Shown piece after piece: positions 1-11,854 of a stretch of DNA of 64,000 nt (the stretch's first letter is position 1; each line of letters opens with the position of its first letter). The position numbers and the translations under genes are program-made. The DNA comes from Antilocapra americana. Its lineage: Eukaryota > Chordata > Mammalia > Artiodactyla > Antilocapridae. The stretch lies in contig ML662442.1 in the NCBI GenBank assembly GCA_007570785.1, positions 34,767,909-34,831,908 on the forward strand, written 5' to 3'. The notes below the pieces were generated by a model. It ran no database searches. It worked only from the letters and a program-made list of their open reading frames with translations, and was not told the origin of the DNA.

Positions 1-279
1 AACGTGTTCAGCATCAATTTTATTCCTTTTGTTCATTTTTATAAATGTGAATGATAGCGAATTTGTTTTGATATAGCAGTGTCACTTGACTCTGTCATAT
101 GCCAAAAATCACATAGTAATCTGTGATTTACAAAAAAAAAATCCTCTTTCGGTTGACAGCTTAAGTCCTCTAACTCTTGAATCAAAGAGTTAGAAACCAT
201 CCCAGTGTGATAATGTGACCTTTCTAAGGTTGTGACAGGTAACCCTGTATAAAATAACCACACACATGTGCCCCCTTTC

Positions 280-372
280 CTAGTGGTTTGTGAGCCTCAT
301 GAGGACAGGGACAACGTGATATCTACCTTTGATCCCACAGTGCTACATAATATCTTTCACATAGTAGGTACA
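280..372 (+). mobile_element. L2 LINE 3'-end remnant (short)
   Basis: The stretch carries the order of words typical of an L2 3' end: a 'gagcctcatgaggacaggga' segment, then a 'cacagtgctacataatatc' segment, then 'cacatagtaggtacaac'. These correspond to the L2 tail that normally ends in an ATAAAT-type repeat. It is short and diverged, and the family call rests on memory of the consensus. The flanks (1-279 and 373-584) are AT-rich with nothing recognisable. Confidence 0.5.
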
Positions 373-587
373 ACTTAAAATTAATTTTATACATTGCGGT
401 TTGCTTTATAGTAATTTTTATTATCTCTGAAGGTAAATAAATTAATAATAGATTTCACATGAGGTATAAGTCAATTAAACAATTGCCTATATATAAAAAT
501 ACTGATAATATTTTTAAGAAAAATGTAAAAATCCTCTCATTCAAAGACTAAAGCAGTAATTCCTGCATTATTTTACTAGGAGTATCA

Positions 588-1195
588 TATTGAAGTACCA
601 CAGACTGGGTGCCCTAAATAACAGTCATTTATTTTCTCAGAATTCTGGAAACTAGAAGCAGGAGAGTAAGGTGTTGACAGTATTGATTTTTTTTCTGAGA
701 CTTCTCTTTGGCTTACAGATGACTGTCTTTTCTTTGAGTGTTCACATAGTCTTTCCTTTGTGCATGTCTGCATCCTAATTGCATCTTCTTATAAGCAGGC
801 TAGCCATACTGAATCAAGCTCCATCTTACTGATACCATTCTAAATTAATTACTTCTTTAAAGGCTTTATCCTCCAGTACACTCAGTCATCTCTGACTCTT
901 TGAGATCCTGGAGACTGTAGCCCACCAGATTCCTCTGTCCATGGAATTCTCCAGACAAGAATACTGACGTTGGTAGCTATTTCCTTCTCCAGGGGATCTT
1001 CCCACACAAGGGTTAGAACCAGGGTCTCCTGCCTTGCAGGAAGATTCTCTCTTGTCTGAGCCACAAAGGAAGCCCTTAATTACCTCTTCATAGGCTTTAT
1101 CCCCAAATAGAGTCAAATCTTGAGGTACTGGGGGGTTAGAGCTTCAACTTATAAATTTGGAGGGGCCACAATTCAGCCCATAATAATGCCTATTA
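588..1195. mobile_element. Old mammalian interspersed repeat, split by a Bov-tA
   Basis: Two parts (588-871 and 1076-1195) read like one widespread mammalian repeat. The left part has 'accacagactgggtg' followed by 'tttattttctcagaattctgga'-type sequence. The right part has 'tgaggtactggggggttaga' then 'cacaattcagcccataat'. I know this arrangement from many mammalian loci but cannot assign the family name with confidence. A Bov-tA SINE interrupts it at 872-1075, so the host repeat is older than the SINE. Confidence 0.5.
872..1075 (-). mobile_element. Bov-tA SINE (tRNA-derived), antisense
   Basis: On the minus strand it starts with the tRNA-like head ('gggcttcctttgtggctcag') and runs through the shared BovA body to a tail at about 872. 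It is flanked by a long imperfect direct repeat, 845-871 and 1076-1102, matching at about 24 of 27 positions, which I read as the target-site duplication. The head derives from a tRNA, and its internal RNA polymerase III boxes are expected there, but it is not a functional tRNA gene. Short open frames here are chance products of the repeat. Confidence 0.9.
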
Positions 1196-3099
1196 ATAAA
1201 ATATCTGACTTTTATCATAATTTTATTTTGTTTTTACTTTTTGATTGAAATCTTATCCACCCCTCCCCACCTCTATCCTCACTCAAACTACTGAGTTATT
1301 TTATGCTAGGGCCAATTCTTAATTGTTTCACTGCAAAGGAAATACCTGAGTCACCTTCCTGTGCCCTTGTTCTATGCCTACAGATCTAATTACTAAATGT
1401 TACCAAAATTGCTCTTGTCAATGGGAAACCTTTCTATGTCTAAGTGTATATAATCACTGATCAAAATAAATATAAGTATATAGTTTTATAATGAACCTGC
1501 TAGAAAACTTTACCATGGAACAGGCTGTATTCATTGTTTTGTTATTTTTATGTGCTCATCTGCTATCTGAGTTTATAAGTTACTGGAGGTCAGGAACCTA
1601 TCTAATTCAACGGACTTAGAACCAAACATAGTGTTTATAATATGCATGGTGCTATCTCTATAAGACTTGAATGAAGAATGATCAGTTAAAAATCATGTCC
1701 GAGATTTTACTGCATTTCAACCGATTATGGGCTGATATTCCTTTTAGTTGGTGTAAATCTCCTCCAGACTTTTGGTGAGCATAAAGGAATTGAATAGTAC
1801 TTCAATTTTATTTTTGTGTTTAGTAAAGAATGTTCTCAACATCCAGATGGTAGAAAAGAATGGGATAAAAGCATAAAGTTTGAGCCTTTTGAGTTTTCTG
1901 TCCTTTAATGTTCAAAGCAACTGATGCTTTATATCTATTTCCTCACTTTCAGTGCTTGTAAGTAAATGTCAGTGTTTCAGGGGAGGAAGCATCTTGTTCT
2001 ATTTAGAACTTCTTTTCCTGTGTAGGAAGCTGCTTTTTTCCCCTTTATTCTCTCTTCCCAGAGACTTGTGTGGTATACCAACAGACCTGTGTCTTGTCTT
2101 TTTCTATTTGCTGATTTATCTAACCAACTACCTACATTTAAACTTCAGAATCAGCTGGGAAATCACAGTAGCTGGATGTGATGCTGAAAGAAAAAGCTTG
2201 TCTGTTTCAAATTTCTAAGACAGATAGCCAGTTCCCATAGCCATCTTCCTCATTTGATCAGACTTACCCTCTGGAGGTGACAGAGGGCAATAATGATCAG
2301 GACTACTCTCATTGTGACAATTAGCTTCATTTTTATTTTTCTTCAAGTGTGAGTTATATGTGTTCATGGATAAAACGATGAGAAATCATTTTTACATATA
2401 TGACAAATAATATTAATGTCAAAAACAAATTTAGAATACAATGTTAGCTAAATAGACTCCATTCTATGTGGTTATCTATAAATATTCCCTAGTCTGGCAA
2501 GAATTGATAAGTGAAAACATTAGTCTTAATTTACTGGAGATTGTTATCAAGAAAGCAGCAATATAAGAACAAATGTAATTAAATAAACATATAAGTGCAC
2601 CAATAATTTTAGAGGCATTCTACAAAGAAGGAATAAAAATCAATTAAAAATTAAAGCCAAAATGCTATATGAACACAAAATATGTACAGTAGGCTAGCAT
2701 AACACAATAACAAAATTCAGATAATTTTCTAACTATAACCCAGAAATGTTAAAAGTTCAATCTTTATCTTCCGTATATAAGATTGCCTGTATTTATTGAT
2801 GTATTTTGTTTGATAACCACCAAACATGTTCTCGATGAAGTATAGAGAAATAATGCAAGACATATATTCTTAAATGCAGTCAAAGTGTATTTATCTTTTT
2901 GTTCATGAACTCGGTCCAGGAAATTTATGGTTCCAAGGTTTTATAGAAAGTTATCTAAAATAAAATTAATCTATAAAGACTTGGGAGCAAAAGAAATAAG
3001 CCTGGTTAAATCACAAAGTTTTAATTAAAAGTAAACAACTGTGTATATATGTCACATATAGAAAACATCAGTATTGCTGTTTGTGTAACTATCTTACAT
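1196..3099. other. No gene recognised; AT-rich intergenic sequence
   Basis: Nothing convincing is visible. Around 1575-1675 there is a weak resemblance to an L2 3' end ('ggaggtcaggaacc' followed by a tail-like 'cttgaatgaa'), too diverged to call. An 88-codon open frame at 1952-2218 has no recognisable motif or initiation context and I treat it as chance. Confidence 0.5.
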
Positions 3100-3288
3100 T
3101 TATAAACTCATTTCCTAAATATTTATTTTAAAAATCATGACAGCCCTATTAGCTAGATGTACTATTTCTAATTTTTGTGTGAAAAAAAATTGAGTTTTAA
3201 AGCAGTAAGTCAGTAGCCCAAGATCACACATTTAGAAGTAGAACAAACTTAAATTTCCATTTACCGAATTTAGTGCATCCCAGCTTTC
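3100..3288 (-). mobile_element. MIR SINE, antisense
   Basis: In order on the plus strand: 'aactcatttcctaaa', 'gacagccctattagctagatgtactattt', an 'aaaattgagttttaaagcag' stretch and 'taagtcagtagcccaagatcacacat'. This is the MIR core and 3' half in reverse complement (the consensus has the cue 'cccaaggtcacacag'). It ends beside the BovB that starts near 3294. MIR is an inactive, mammal-wide SINE; divergence is high, as expected. Confidence 0.75.
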
Positions 3289-3293
3289 TCCCC

Positions 3294-4073
3294 GTTGCTG
3301 TTGTCCAGTCATTCAGTTGTGTCCAACTCTTTAAGACCCTATCCTTCACCATTTACTGAAGCTTGCTCAAACTCATGTACATTGAGTTGGTGATATCATC
3401 CAACCATCTTGTCCTCTGTCATCCCTTTTTCCTCCTTCCTTCAATCTTTCCCAGGATCAGGGTCTTTTCCAATGAGTTGGTTCTTTGCATCACGTGGCCA
3501 AAGTATTGGAGCTTCAGCTTTAGCATCAGTCTTTCCAATGAATAATCAAGACTGATTTCCTTTAGGATGGACTGGTTTGATTTCCTTGCAGTCCAAGGAA
3601 CTCTCAAGAGTCTTCTCCAATGCTACAGTTCAAAAGCATCAATTTTTCTGTGCTCAGTCTTCTCTGTGTTTCAGCTCTCACATCTATGCATGATTACTGG
3701 AAAAACCATAGCTTTGACTAGATGGACCTTTGTTGGCACAGGGATATCTTAGCTTTTTAATATGCTGTCTAGGTTTGTCATAACTTTTTATTTTTCCCCC
3801 ACAAGGAGGAAGTGTCTTTTAATTTTATGGCTTCAATCACCATCTGCAGTGATTTTGGAGCCCAAGAAAATAAAGTCTGTCACTGTTTCCATTGTTTCTC
3901 CATCTATTTTTCATGAAATGATGGGACCAGTTGTCATGATATTAATTTTCTGATGCTAAGTTTTAAGCCAGCTTTTTCACTCTCTTCTTTCACCTTCATC
4001 AAGAGTCTCTTTAGTCCTTCTTTGCTTTCTGCCACAACAGTAGTGTCATCTATATATCTGAGGTTATTGATTT
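3294..4073 (-). mobile_element. BovB (RTE) LINE 3' fragment, antisense
   Basis: The plus strand begins with the reverse complement of the BovB 3' terminus ('gttgtccagtcattcagttgtgtcc') and proceeds back through the C-terminal part of its ORF2. The conceptual minus-strand product shows the family string 'LMLKLKLQYFGH' and 'LGKIEGRR'. It stops just short of the RT active-site region at 'gaggttattgat' (about 4073), so the element is 5'-truncated to about 780 bp. The frame is broken by several stops and small indels; it is dead. No clear TSD was found. Confidence 0.92.
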
Positions 4074-5995
4074 TCTTTCATGAGTGGCAGCTAAAATGTT
4101 TTTTAATGTTTATTTTTGAAAATCACCCTTAACAACATGATAACACCAAATGTCCCTTAAATATTTTCTTCCCCAATTTATTTGCCCTATGCATCATTTC
4201 ATAAAATCATAGAGCTGAAAGAGACCCACATGTCTCCTATTGTTGATGAGAAAGAAACTAAGAAAAACAAATATATGTCCTAGATAAAAAAATAATTGTT
4301 GGAAAATTTCAAAATAGTATTTAACTTTCTAGACCCCACTTCAGAGATTCTCTCAATGAGTTCCTAGTGAAACATATAATCATTTGGATGTGTTTATTGA
4401 AATTCTGGTTAATGAGACAGTAAAAAACTTTGGCATTTTTTCTGACATCTAAGTGCCTTATAAATCAGCTGGAAAGATATAAAATATGAAATAAATAATA
4501 AAGTGATTGCCACTGACCATATGCTCACTGGTAAACTTCAGAGAAAGAAAATATCAGTGTAGGATATGGTGGTAAAGGAGCCCTAGATGAAGAGGCTGAT
4601 CTTAAATAAACCCTTCAAAATAAAATGATTTCTGATATAATGTGGGGAAAAAGAGAATATTTTAGAGAAGTATAACAGTCTGACCTTAACTTGTATGCTA
4701 TGAAATTTTTATAACTATTCTATCAATTTGTGAACAATTTGTTAAATCTATTGTTATTACAAAATGCAGTCTCTGGTCTTTGATGATGGCTGTCAGATGG
4801 GATGTTGAACTGAGCAGGGGTAAAGTGGACAAGTGGAGGGCTTACAAAGTGTGGTTCAATGTTTAGCTAACAGCAAAGAGAGGTTGCTTTTTTTCCTCTT
4901 ATATCTGTGAGAACTTTGTTTTGTGAAAACAGACAAGGGAATTATCAAGGAGGTAAATGGTGCCATTCCAACAGTGGTAGCACAAGACAATTAAATAATA
5001 GATGGAATAGCTAATTTTCCAAAGATGTACTAAGCCAAGAGTGATTATATAGTCAGTATTACTGATTTGTTTGATGTTTCCTACAAGAACAGACGCAAAA
5101 TACTCATTTTAAAAAATAGGTTGCAAAAACGGAAATTTGTTGGTCTCATAGGAATGTCTACAATGACTGTCAGGAGTCAGTAAAGACATGAAGGAGATTC
5201 AGTCTGGAATATGGCCTGAATTGATATGGGAAAGGAAACTGGGCTACCAGTCAAATGGAGGAGAAACTGACAAGCATATTCTCTAGACTTCATTGGAATT
5301 TTTGTCGTTGGTTTCAGTAAGGTGTAAGTTACAATGGAATTCAGTCTCATTGTTGTCCCCAAGTTTCCTTTAGAGAAAACAATAAAAAGTACATATTTTG
5401 GTCAAGCAAACCAAAAATAAATCACAATATGTAAAACTTAAAGAGATAGAATAGTCTTCCCAGCCTGCCCTAGACCTGAAACTTGTTACCTTGTCCATCC
5501 AATGTATTAAAGAACATGATTTTCATCAACAGGAATCAGATCACCTTAAATATATGTATAATGATCAGTCTTTTTCTTATTCTTGACGTGGTTTGCAGAT
5601 AAATGAGCCTAGAACCTACAAGTAATGAAATTTAAACATTGAAGTGAAAACAATGATAGCAATAGGAAGGCCCTAAAGGGTTTTAGTTTTATTAGAATCA
5701 TGATAGACTAATGAGTTAAGAGAAGCCAATTGCAAAAAAAAGTAGAGAATAAGTTAAGATGCATTTGATAAAAGACCCAGGGTTTTACAAAGAAAATATA
5801 TGCATTTAAAATAATCAAAGATTATTATAAAATGTTATGCAGCTATATTGCCCCAAAAGATTAGGAAATAAAGGAAAAAAGATACTAACAGGGTGAAACT
5901 GGAAATTAATATGATTACATTAATAACTAAATTGATACCTATCTAAAACAGCCGTTACAAATCCTCAGACAATACTAGAGTTTGCAATACAGTGG
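4074..5995. other. No gene recognised; AT-rich intergenic sequence
   Basis: I see no coding, RNA or clear repeat signature. A segment at 4203-4270 ('catagagctgaaagagaccc', then 'gatgagaaagaaactaag') resembles a common ancient mammalian repeat but is too short to name. The 61-codon minus-strand frame at 5177-5362 has no supporting features. Confidence 0.5.
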
Positions 5996-6006
5996 CTTTT
6001 TAGTCT
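5996..6006. repeat. Left target-site duplication of the inverted L1
   Basis: 'ctttttagtct' here is repeated exactly at 7988-7998. The similarity continues for several T residues beyond one mismatch (A versus G). The pair brackets the L1 at 6007-7987. Confidence 0.8.
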
Positions 6007-7850
6007 ATTTTTTTTCCTCTTTTATTATTTATTTTAATTTTCTTTACATTATCGTGTTGGTTTTGCCATACATTGACATGAATCCATCATGGGTATACAT
6101 GTGTTCCCCTTCCAGAACCCCCCTTCCACCTCCCTCCCAATTCCATCCCTCTGGGTCATCCCGGTGCACCAGCCCTGAGCACCCTGTATCATGCATCAAA
6201 TCTGGGCTGGCGATTCATTACACATGTGATAACTTACATGTTTCAGTGCCATTCTCCCATATCATCCCACCCTTGCCCTCTCCCATAGAGTCCAAAAGAC
6301 TGTTCTATACATCTGTGTCTCTTTTGCTGTCTCGCATACAGGGTTATCGTTACCATCTTTCTAAATTCTATATATATGCATTAGTATACTGTATTTTGTT
6401 TTTTCTTCTGGCATACTTCACTCTGTATAATAGGCTCCAGTTTTGTCGACATCAGTAGAACTGATTCAAATGTATTCTTTTTAACGGCTGAGTAATATTC
6501 CATTGTGTATATGTACCACAGCTTTCTTATCCATTCGTCTGTTGATGGACATCTAGGTTGCTTCCATGACCTGGCTATTGTAAACAGTGTGGCGATGAAC
6601 ATTGGGGTACACGTGTCTCTTTCAGTTTGGTTTCCTCAGTGTGTATGCCCAGCAGTGGGATTGCTGGGTCATATGGCAGTACTATTTCCAGTTTTTTAAG
6701 GAATCTCCACACAGTTCTCCATAGTGGCTGTACTAGTTTGCATTCCCACCAACAGTGTAAGAGAGTTCCCTTTTCTCCACATCCTCTCCAGCGTGTAGAC
6801 TTTTGGATGGCAGCCATTCTGACTGGTGTAAAGTGTTATCTCATTGTGGTTTTGATTTGCATTTCTCTGATAATGAGTGATGTTGAGCATCTTTTCATGT
6901 TTTTGTTAGCCATTTTTATGTCTTCTTTGGAAAAATGTCTGTTTAGTTCTTTGGCCCACTTTTTGATTGGGTCATTTATTTTTCTGGAATAGAGCTGCAG
7001 GAGTTGCTTGTATATTTTTGAGATTAATTGTTTGTCTGTTGCTTCATTTGCTATTATTTTCTCCCATTCTGAAGGCCGCCTTTTCACCTTGCTTTTAGTT
7101 TCCTTTGTTGTCAGAAGCTTTTCATTTTAATTAGGTCCCATTTGTTTATTTTTGCTTTAATTTCCAATATTCTGGGAGGTGGGTCATTGAGGATCCTGCT
7201 TTGGTTTATGTCGGAGAGTGTTTTGCCTATGTTTTCCTCTAGGAGTTTTATAGTTTCTGGTCTTATGTTTAGATCGTTGGTCCATTTTGAGTTTATTTTT
7301 GTGGGTGTTAGAAAGTGTTCTAGTTTCATTCTTTTACAAGTGGTTGACCAGTTTTCTCAGCACCACTTGTTAAAGAGATTGTCTTTTCTCCATTGTATAT
7401 TCTTGCTTCCTTTGTAAAAGATAAGGTGTCCATAGGTGCATGGATTTTATTTGGGCTTTCTGTTTTGTTCCATTGATCTATATTTCTGTCTTTGTGCCAG
7501 TACCATACTGTCTTGATGACTGTGGCTTTGTAGTATAGCCTAAAGTCAGGCAGGTTGATTCCTCCAATTCCATTCTTCTTTCTCAAGATTGCTTTGGCTA
7601 TTTGAGATTTTTTGTATTTCCATACAAATTGTGAAATTATTTGTTCTAATTCTTTGAAAAAGACCTCTGGTAGCTTGATAGGTCTTGCATTTCTATAGAT
7701 TGCTCTGGGTAGTATACTCATTTTCACTATATTGATTCTTCCAATCCATGAACACAGTATATTTCTCCATCTATTTGTGTCCTCTGATTTCTTTCATCAG
7801 TGTTTTATAGTTTTCTGTATATAGGTCTTTTGTTTCTTTAGGTAGATATA
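6007..7850 (-). mobile_element. L1 (ruminant type), main 3' part, antisense
   Basis: This is a 5'-truncated L1 read on the minus strand. The plus strand starts with the T-rich complement of the poly(A) tail, then the 3' UTR (C-rich tract near 6105-6150 and the 'ctgggctggcgattcatta' segment), then the ORF2 C-terminal half back to the sequence encoding [19 protein letters not shown]. Several frame breaks are present, so ORF2 is a fossil. Its 3' UTR ('catgaatccatcatgggtatacatgtg') differs from the 'catgatatcaccatgggtttacatatg' version seen near 34.9, 57.6 and 63.3 kb, which suggests a different L1 subfamily. Confidence 0.93.
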
Positions 7851-7987
7851 TAAAATTACTAGAGCTAATTAATGAATATAGTAAAGTTGCAGGATAAATC
7901 AACACACAGAAATCCTTGCATTCCTGTACACTAACAATGAGAAAACAGAAAGAGAAATTAAGGAAACAATTCCATTCACCATAGACA
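7851..7987 (+). mobile_element. Inverted 5' segment of the same L1 (sense)
   Basis: At about 7850/7851 the L1 flips orientation. The next 137 bp read in the sense direction through the ORF2 part encoding ELINEYSKVA, then 'aacacacagaaatccttgca' and 'gaaattaaggaaacaattcc'. In an intact L1 this piece lies directly upstream of the LPKE segment found at the end of the antisense part. About ten codons that would join the two are missing. The structure matches a 5' inversion by twin priming, bounded by TSDs at 5996 and 7988. Confidence 0.88.
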
Positions 7988-7998
7988 CTTTTTAGTCT
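7988..7998. repeat. Right target-site duplication of the inverted L1
   Basis: This is an exact copy of 5996-6006 and proves that the antisense and inverted pieces entered as one event. Confidence 0.8.
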
Positions 7999-8014
7999 GT
8001 TTTTTAAAAGTATG

Positions 8015-8286
8015 CTGCTGCTGCTGCTGCTAAGTCGTTTCAGTTGTGTCTGACTCTTTGCGATCCCATAGACGGCAGCCCACCAGGTTCCCCCGTCCTT
8101 GGGATTCTCCAGGCAAGAATACTGGAGTGGGTTGCCTTTGCCTTCTCCAATGCATGAGAATGAAAAGTGAAGTTGCTTAGTTGTGTCTGACTCTTCGCAA
8201 CCCCGTGGACTGCAGCCTACCAGGCTCTTCCATCCATGGGATTTTCCAGGCAAGAGTACTGGAGTGGGTTGCCATTGCCTTCTTCA
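8015..8286 (-). mobile_element. BOV-A2 dimeric SINE, antisense
   Basis: On the minus strand there are two BovA monomers in tandem, each with the 'ccactccagtattcttgcctgg' core. They are separated by a linker with 'acttcacttttcattctcatgcattgg', and the element ends with a (CAG)n tail, seen on the plus strand as CTG repeats at 8014-8031. The 11-bp direct repeats 'ttaaaagtatg' at 8004-8014 and 8287-8297 are the TSD. The element is nearly full length. BOV-A2 is restricted to ruminants and is thought to be mobilised by BovB. Confidence 0.93.
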
Positions 8287-8297
8287 TTAAAAGTATG

Positions 8298-8849
8298 AGC
8301 AGCAGATAAATATATCTTGACAGGATCAAATAATAAAATTTCTAAGAATATTTAGAAATGCTACAGTTAATTATTCTTGCTGAGTGCATTTTGCTAAAAA
8401 TGCTTTTAGAAAAATACTTAAGTGGTAACAGGCTCAATATTGAAATCTTTTCAATAAACTAAGGAAATACTTGCATTTAACAATAGAATGGAGAACTCAC
8501 ATGACAAGAATGTTGTTTCAAAGAGCTGGTCATCATGAGTTTGAGGGGGAAAGTTAATGATTTTTCACCCTGGCTACAGTCTGGCAAAACTAACTCACAA
8601 AAATTTATGAATACACAAAATTAAAATGTAAAACTGAAGTAATAGAAAAGTGGCAAGCAGAAATGTAAAGATGTGGAGAAAAAGAATGCTAAACTTTTAT
8701 TCCTAAATATTTCAGGAACTCAGTAGGAAGCAAATATTGGGAAGTAATGAAGATTTTAAAGCACAAGTAGTAAATAGAACATGAAAATAAAGAAAACCAT
8801 TGTTGGTGGTGGGATATGTCTATATTGTTGGTAGTGGGATGTGGATGTA
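8298..8849. other. No gene recognised
   Basis: This is AT-rich sequence without repeat or coding signature. The minus-strand open frames that reach into 8689-9117 owe their length to the microsatellite that follows. Confidence 0.5.
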
Positions 8850-8906
8850 TGTGAGTGTGTGTGTGTGTGTATGCATGCGCGTGCATGTGAGAGAGAGAGA
8901 GAGAGA
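8850..8906. repeat. Compound microsatellite (TG)n ... (GA)n
   Basis: A TG run (about 8850-8870), an interrupted 'atgcatgcgcgtgcatgtga' segment and a GA run (8888-8906). The alternating purine-pyrimidine part could adopt Z-DNA. It creates low-complexity Thr/His- and Arg/Glu-rich false open frames on both strands. Confidence 0.9.
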
Positions 8907-10900
8907 AAATACTCAGTACCCAAAGGATAACAACCCACAGGTTTTTGTGGCTAGATTTAAAATAACCACAAGTGGATCTATTTTGCTTGGTGGTAAGACA
9001 ATCGTGTAGCTTCAAAAGAACACCCATACTCTGTAGGGTCATGTACTTTCTTTCAGGTATTAACATGCATAATTGTGGATTAGTAGTGTTCTTAAGACTT
9101 GGCATTGTATGGCTCACTATGACAGAATCATCAAATCATGGATCAAATCACACATCTAGTTTAATAAGTCTAACATTTATATTGTGTGATATAGAAAATA
9201 TAGCTGCACTTTGGGATAGTAGGATATCCAAAGAAACCTTTCAAACTACACTAAGAAAACGCACTGCAGTGTAGTTTTATAAATATTACATGCTCACTTA
9301 GAATAGTGAGACTAAAAAGGAATTTTAAAATAGAGGAAAAAAAATTAAAAAATCTTTTGGATTCAATAAAGTGATTCTGATGTAAGAAAATAATTTAAAA
9401 AGTGGGATTGAAAGGGAGGATATGTATATGGGAGTTAGACTTCCAAGAATACTGAAAGGACAGATTTTTGTGTGCAACAGCAGAATATTTGTAATGAGCA
9501 TGAAATATCACCATGAACGTAGAGTGGGCCTGTGGATTCAAGTGGATCTTTGAGAATCTAGAAGACAATATGCTATCCTGTATCAGCATCATTCATGCAT
9601 TTTTAAAGATTTATTTATCTCTGTATCTTTGCTTGCTAATTGTGAAAAGAGAAGATGCAGAATCAGGTGAAAAGAGTTCCAAGAAAGTATAATTACTCAT
9701 TTCCCTACTTTTTTTTTTTTTTGCCTCTTACATTATGGATGGTTCAAAGAGTGAGAGACTGGAGAAATAGCAGGGTGCAAAACTGTATCTGTTATAAAGG
9801 AAAAACAAAGAAAAGGAAATGTGTCTCAACGATTGGTGACCAGATTGCTTCAAGATATAACTAAATTTTATGAAAGAAGAGAAAGTTTGAACTTTGACTC
9901 CTTGAGACACTTTTCAAAGGATTATTCTTGACTTTTGCCTGTTCCTGCTGAGAGTCACAAATGATACCAAAATCTATTAATAATATTTAACAAACAGATA
10001 TTGGGTTTTGGGGAAAATTATTCTGAGGAGTCAGTCAAGAGCTTCACAAACTACAAAGGAGTGCATCCAACCAAAAAAAAAAAAGGTTAATCCTGACTAG
10101 AGACAAGAAAAGAATTATATAAAATCAAAATTTGATTAGGAAGGTCAGAAAAATTGCCTGTCTATATAGATATCATCCCTACCATGAAATGTTGAGGTTT
10201 AACCAATTTTGAAATATTAATGTGATGGGAATTCTCCATCTATCTATATTAAGGAACTTGTGCAAGGTCAAAGCAGAAGTCAAATTCTAGGTGATGCCTG
10301 CTTGTGTTTTAACATTTTCTGCAAGTGTTTTCCTAACACTAAGCACTGGATTCCTTCATACCATTTCAGACATGCCTGTCATCATGTACTGTCTTCAAAT
10401 ATTTTTCTATGTTATTGAATTATCAGATCAAACACTAATATCTCATTACTTCTCGTTTTGCTATTCCTGCTGCTTTTTAGACTTGTCAATATTAATGATC
10501 TTTTTCTTTTGGGTATGTTTATGATAATCTTAAGGCAATTTGAAAATATCATAAAAATTAAATTGAATATCTTTAATTCATTTAAGTACATTTGGTTTTG
10601 CTTTTTGTCTTATGAGTCTCATTTCTATATAATGTAGGTAATTATAGTCCTCAGTTCATGACAAACTAGAATCATTGGTCTGTTTTATCTGAGGTTATCA
10701 ATTTTCCACTCTAGCCCCTCCTTCCAGCTTCTATTACCAATAGGAGCCCGATCTAATGTGTTTAATATCTGACTTCAATATGGGGATACTATATGTGATT
10801 ACAGTGTGTTATTTTAGAAAAGTGATACTGTGTTATATTCTTGTTTTCTTTATCACATTTTTCTATGTAAAATATAGCTTTAGAACCTATTCACCCTGAT
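8907..10900. other. No gene recognised; AT-rich intergenic sequence
   Basis: Only short homopolymers stand out (T run 9710-9722, A run 10073-10084). Open frames of 65-100 codons (for example 8972-9274 and 10291-10524, plus strand) have no motif, repeat homology or splice context that I can recognise. Confidence 0.5.
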
Positions 10901-10984
10901 CTATAACACATGCACACACATACATGCATTCATGTACGATGACTTGAGTGATTTTGATCTCCATGTAGTATACTGTTATATGCT

Positions 10985-11853
10985 TCTACCGTATGAGCTT
11001 CCCCCCCCCCCAAATAACCATGATTAACATGATTAACCTCATATCCAGGTCCTCCATGGATATAAGCCATATATCCATGGCCCTGTGGGAGAGAGTCCCT
11101 GTGGACACACTAAGAAGTGGGATTGCTAGGTCAGAAGGAATAGGTTGCTGTGTTATTTTTCAGAAAGGTTGTACTTGTCAAAACAGAGTAATTTATTAAG
11201 GTTTTTATTTCCCCATATATTTTTTATTAAACAGTATTATTAAGCATATAAAAAAACTTACTAGTTTTTAATGGAGAAAATTAGAACCCCATTAACGTTT
11301 CCCTGATCATATTATCAGTTGATCATATTATTCTTACATCAAAGCTACATAGGATCTCCTTTTGTGATATATGCCTATACATATATTTGGACCATTTTTC
11401 TGTTGTGTTTCCTATAGTTTCCTTGATAACTAATGAGAATTCCTTGTAATGTTAGATATATTATTCATGTTTCCTATTTAGGCCTCCAGTGGGTTCCCCT
11501 TTAGAAGGTTTGTCTGTTGCATTCTTCACTAAATAGAAATTTTCAACTTCAATATAGCTGTTATATTATTTTTTATGCCTTTGGCTTTTGTTTATGCATT
11601 TTATTGAAGAAATTTCCATCCCAAGATCACAAATAAATTCTCATATATTTTTACTATTTACATTATAGTTTTACCTTTCCATTTAGAAATTTAATTAATA
11701 TGGACTTTATTCTTCTATGTTATTTGAAAGAGGAGTTGCATTTTAGTTTTTCCTATCAGAGAGCCAGTAGTATAAACTCAATCAATTAAAAATGATCTAC
11801 TTATTCTCTCACTGATCTCTGATGTCACAGCTATCACATAACACTACCCTCTT
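10985..11853 (-). mobile_element. Old L1M LINE, antisense, first part
   Basis: The sequence follows the reverse complement of an old mammalian L1: 'aagaagtgggattgctaggtcag' near 11115, 'tatttggaccatttttctgttg' near 11385, the 'tatggactttattctt' and 'gagccagtagta' segments near 11700-11770, and 'cactgatctctgatgtcac' near 11810. It is diverged and carries a C run at 11002-11012. The same L1 resumes at 12234 after a BovB. The left border is uncertain. Confidence 0.6.
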
Positions 11854-11854
11854 G

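Noticed and set aside
5982..6458. 158-codon plus-strand open frame
   Set aside because: It is the antisense of an L1 3' UTR and ORF2 end; no independent coding evidence.
7326..7727. 133-codon minus-strand frame as a possible gene
   Set aside because: It is an L1 ORF2 piece ([17 protein letters not shown] sequence) within the inverted L1.
8689..9117. 142-codon minus-strand frame with His/Thr repeats
   Set aside because: Its length is due to a TG/GA microsatellite; no domain recognised.
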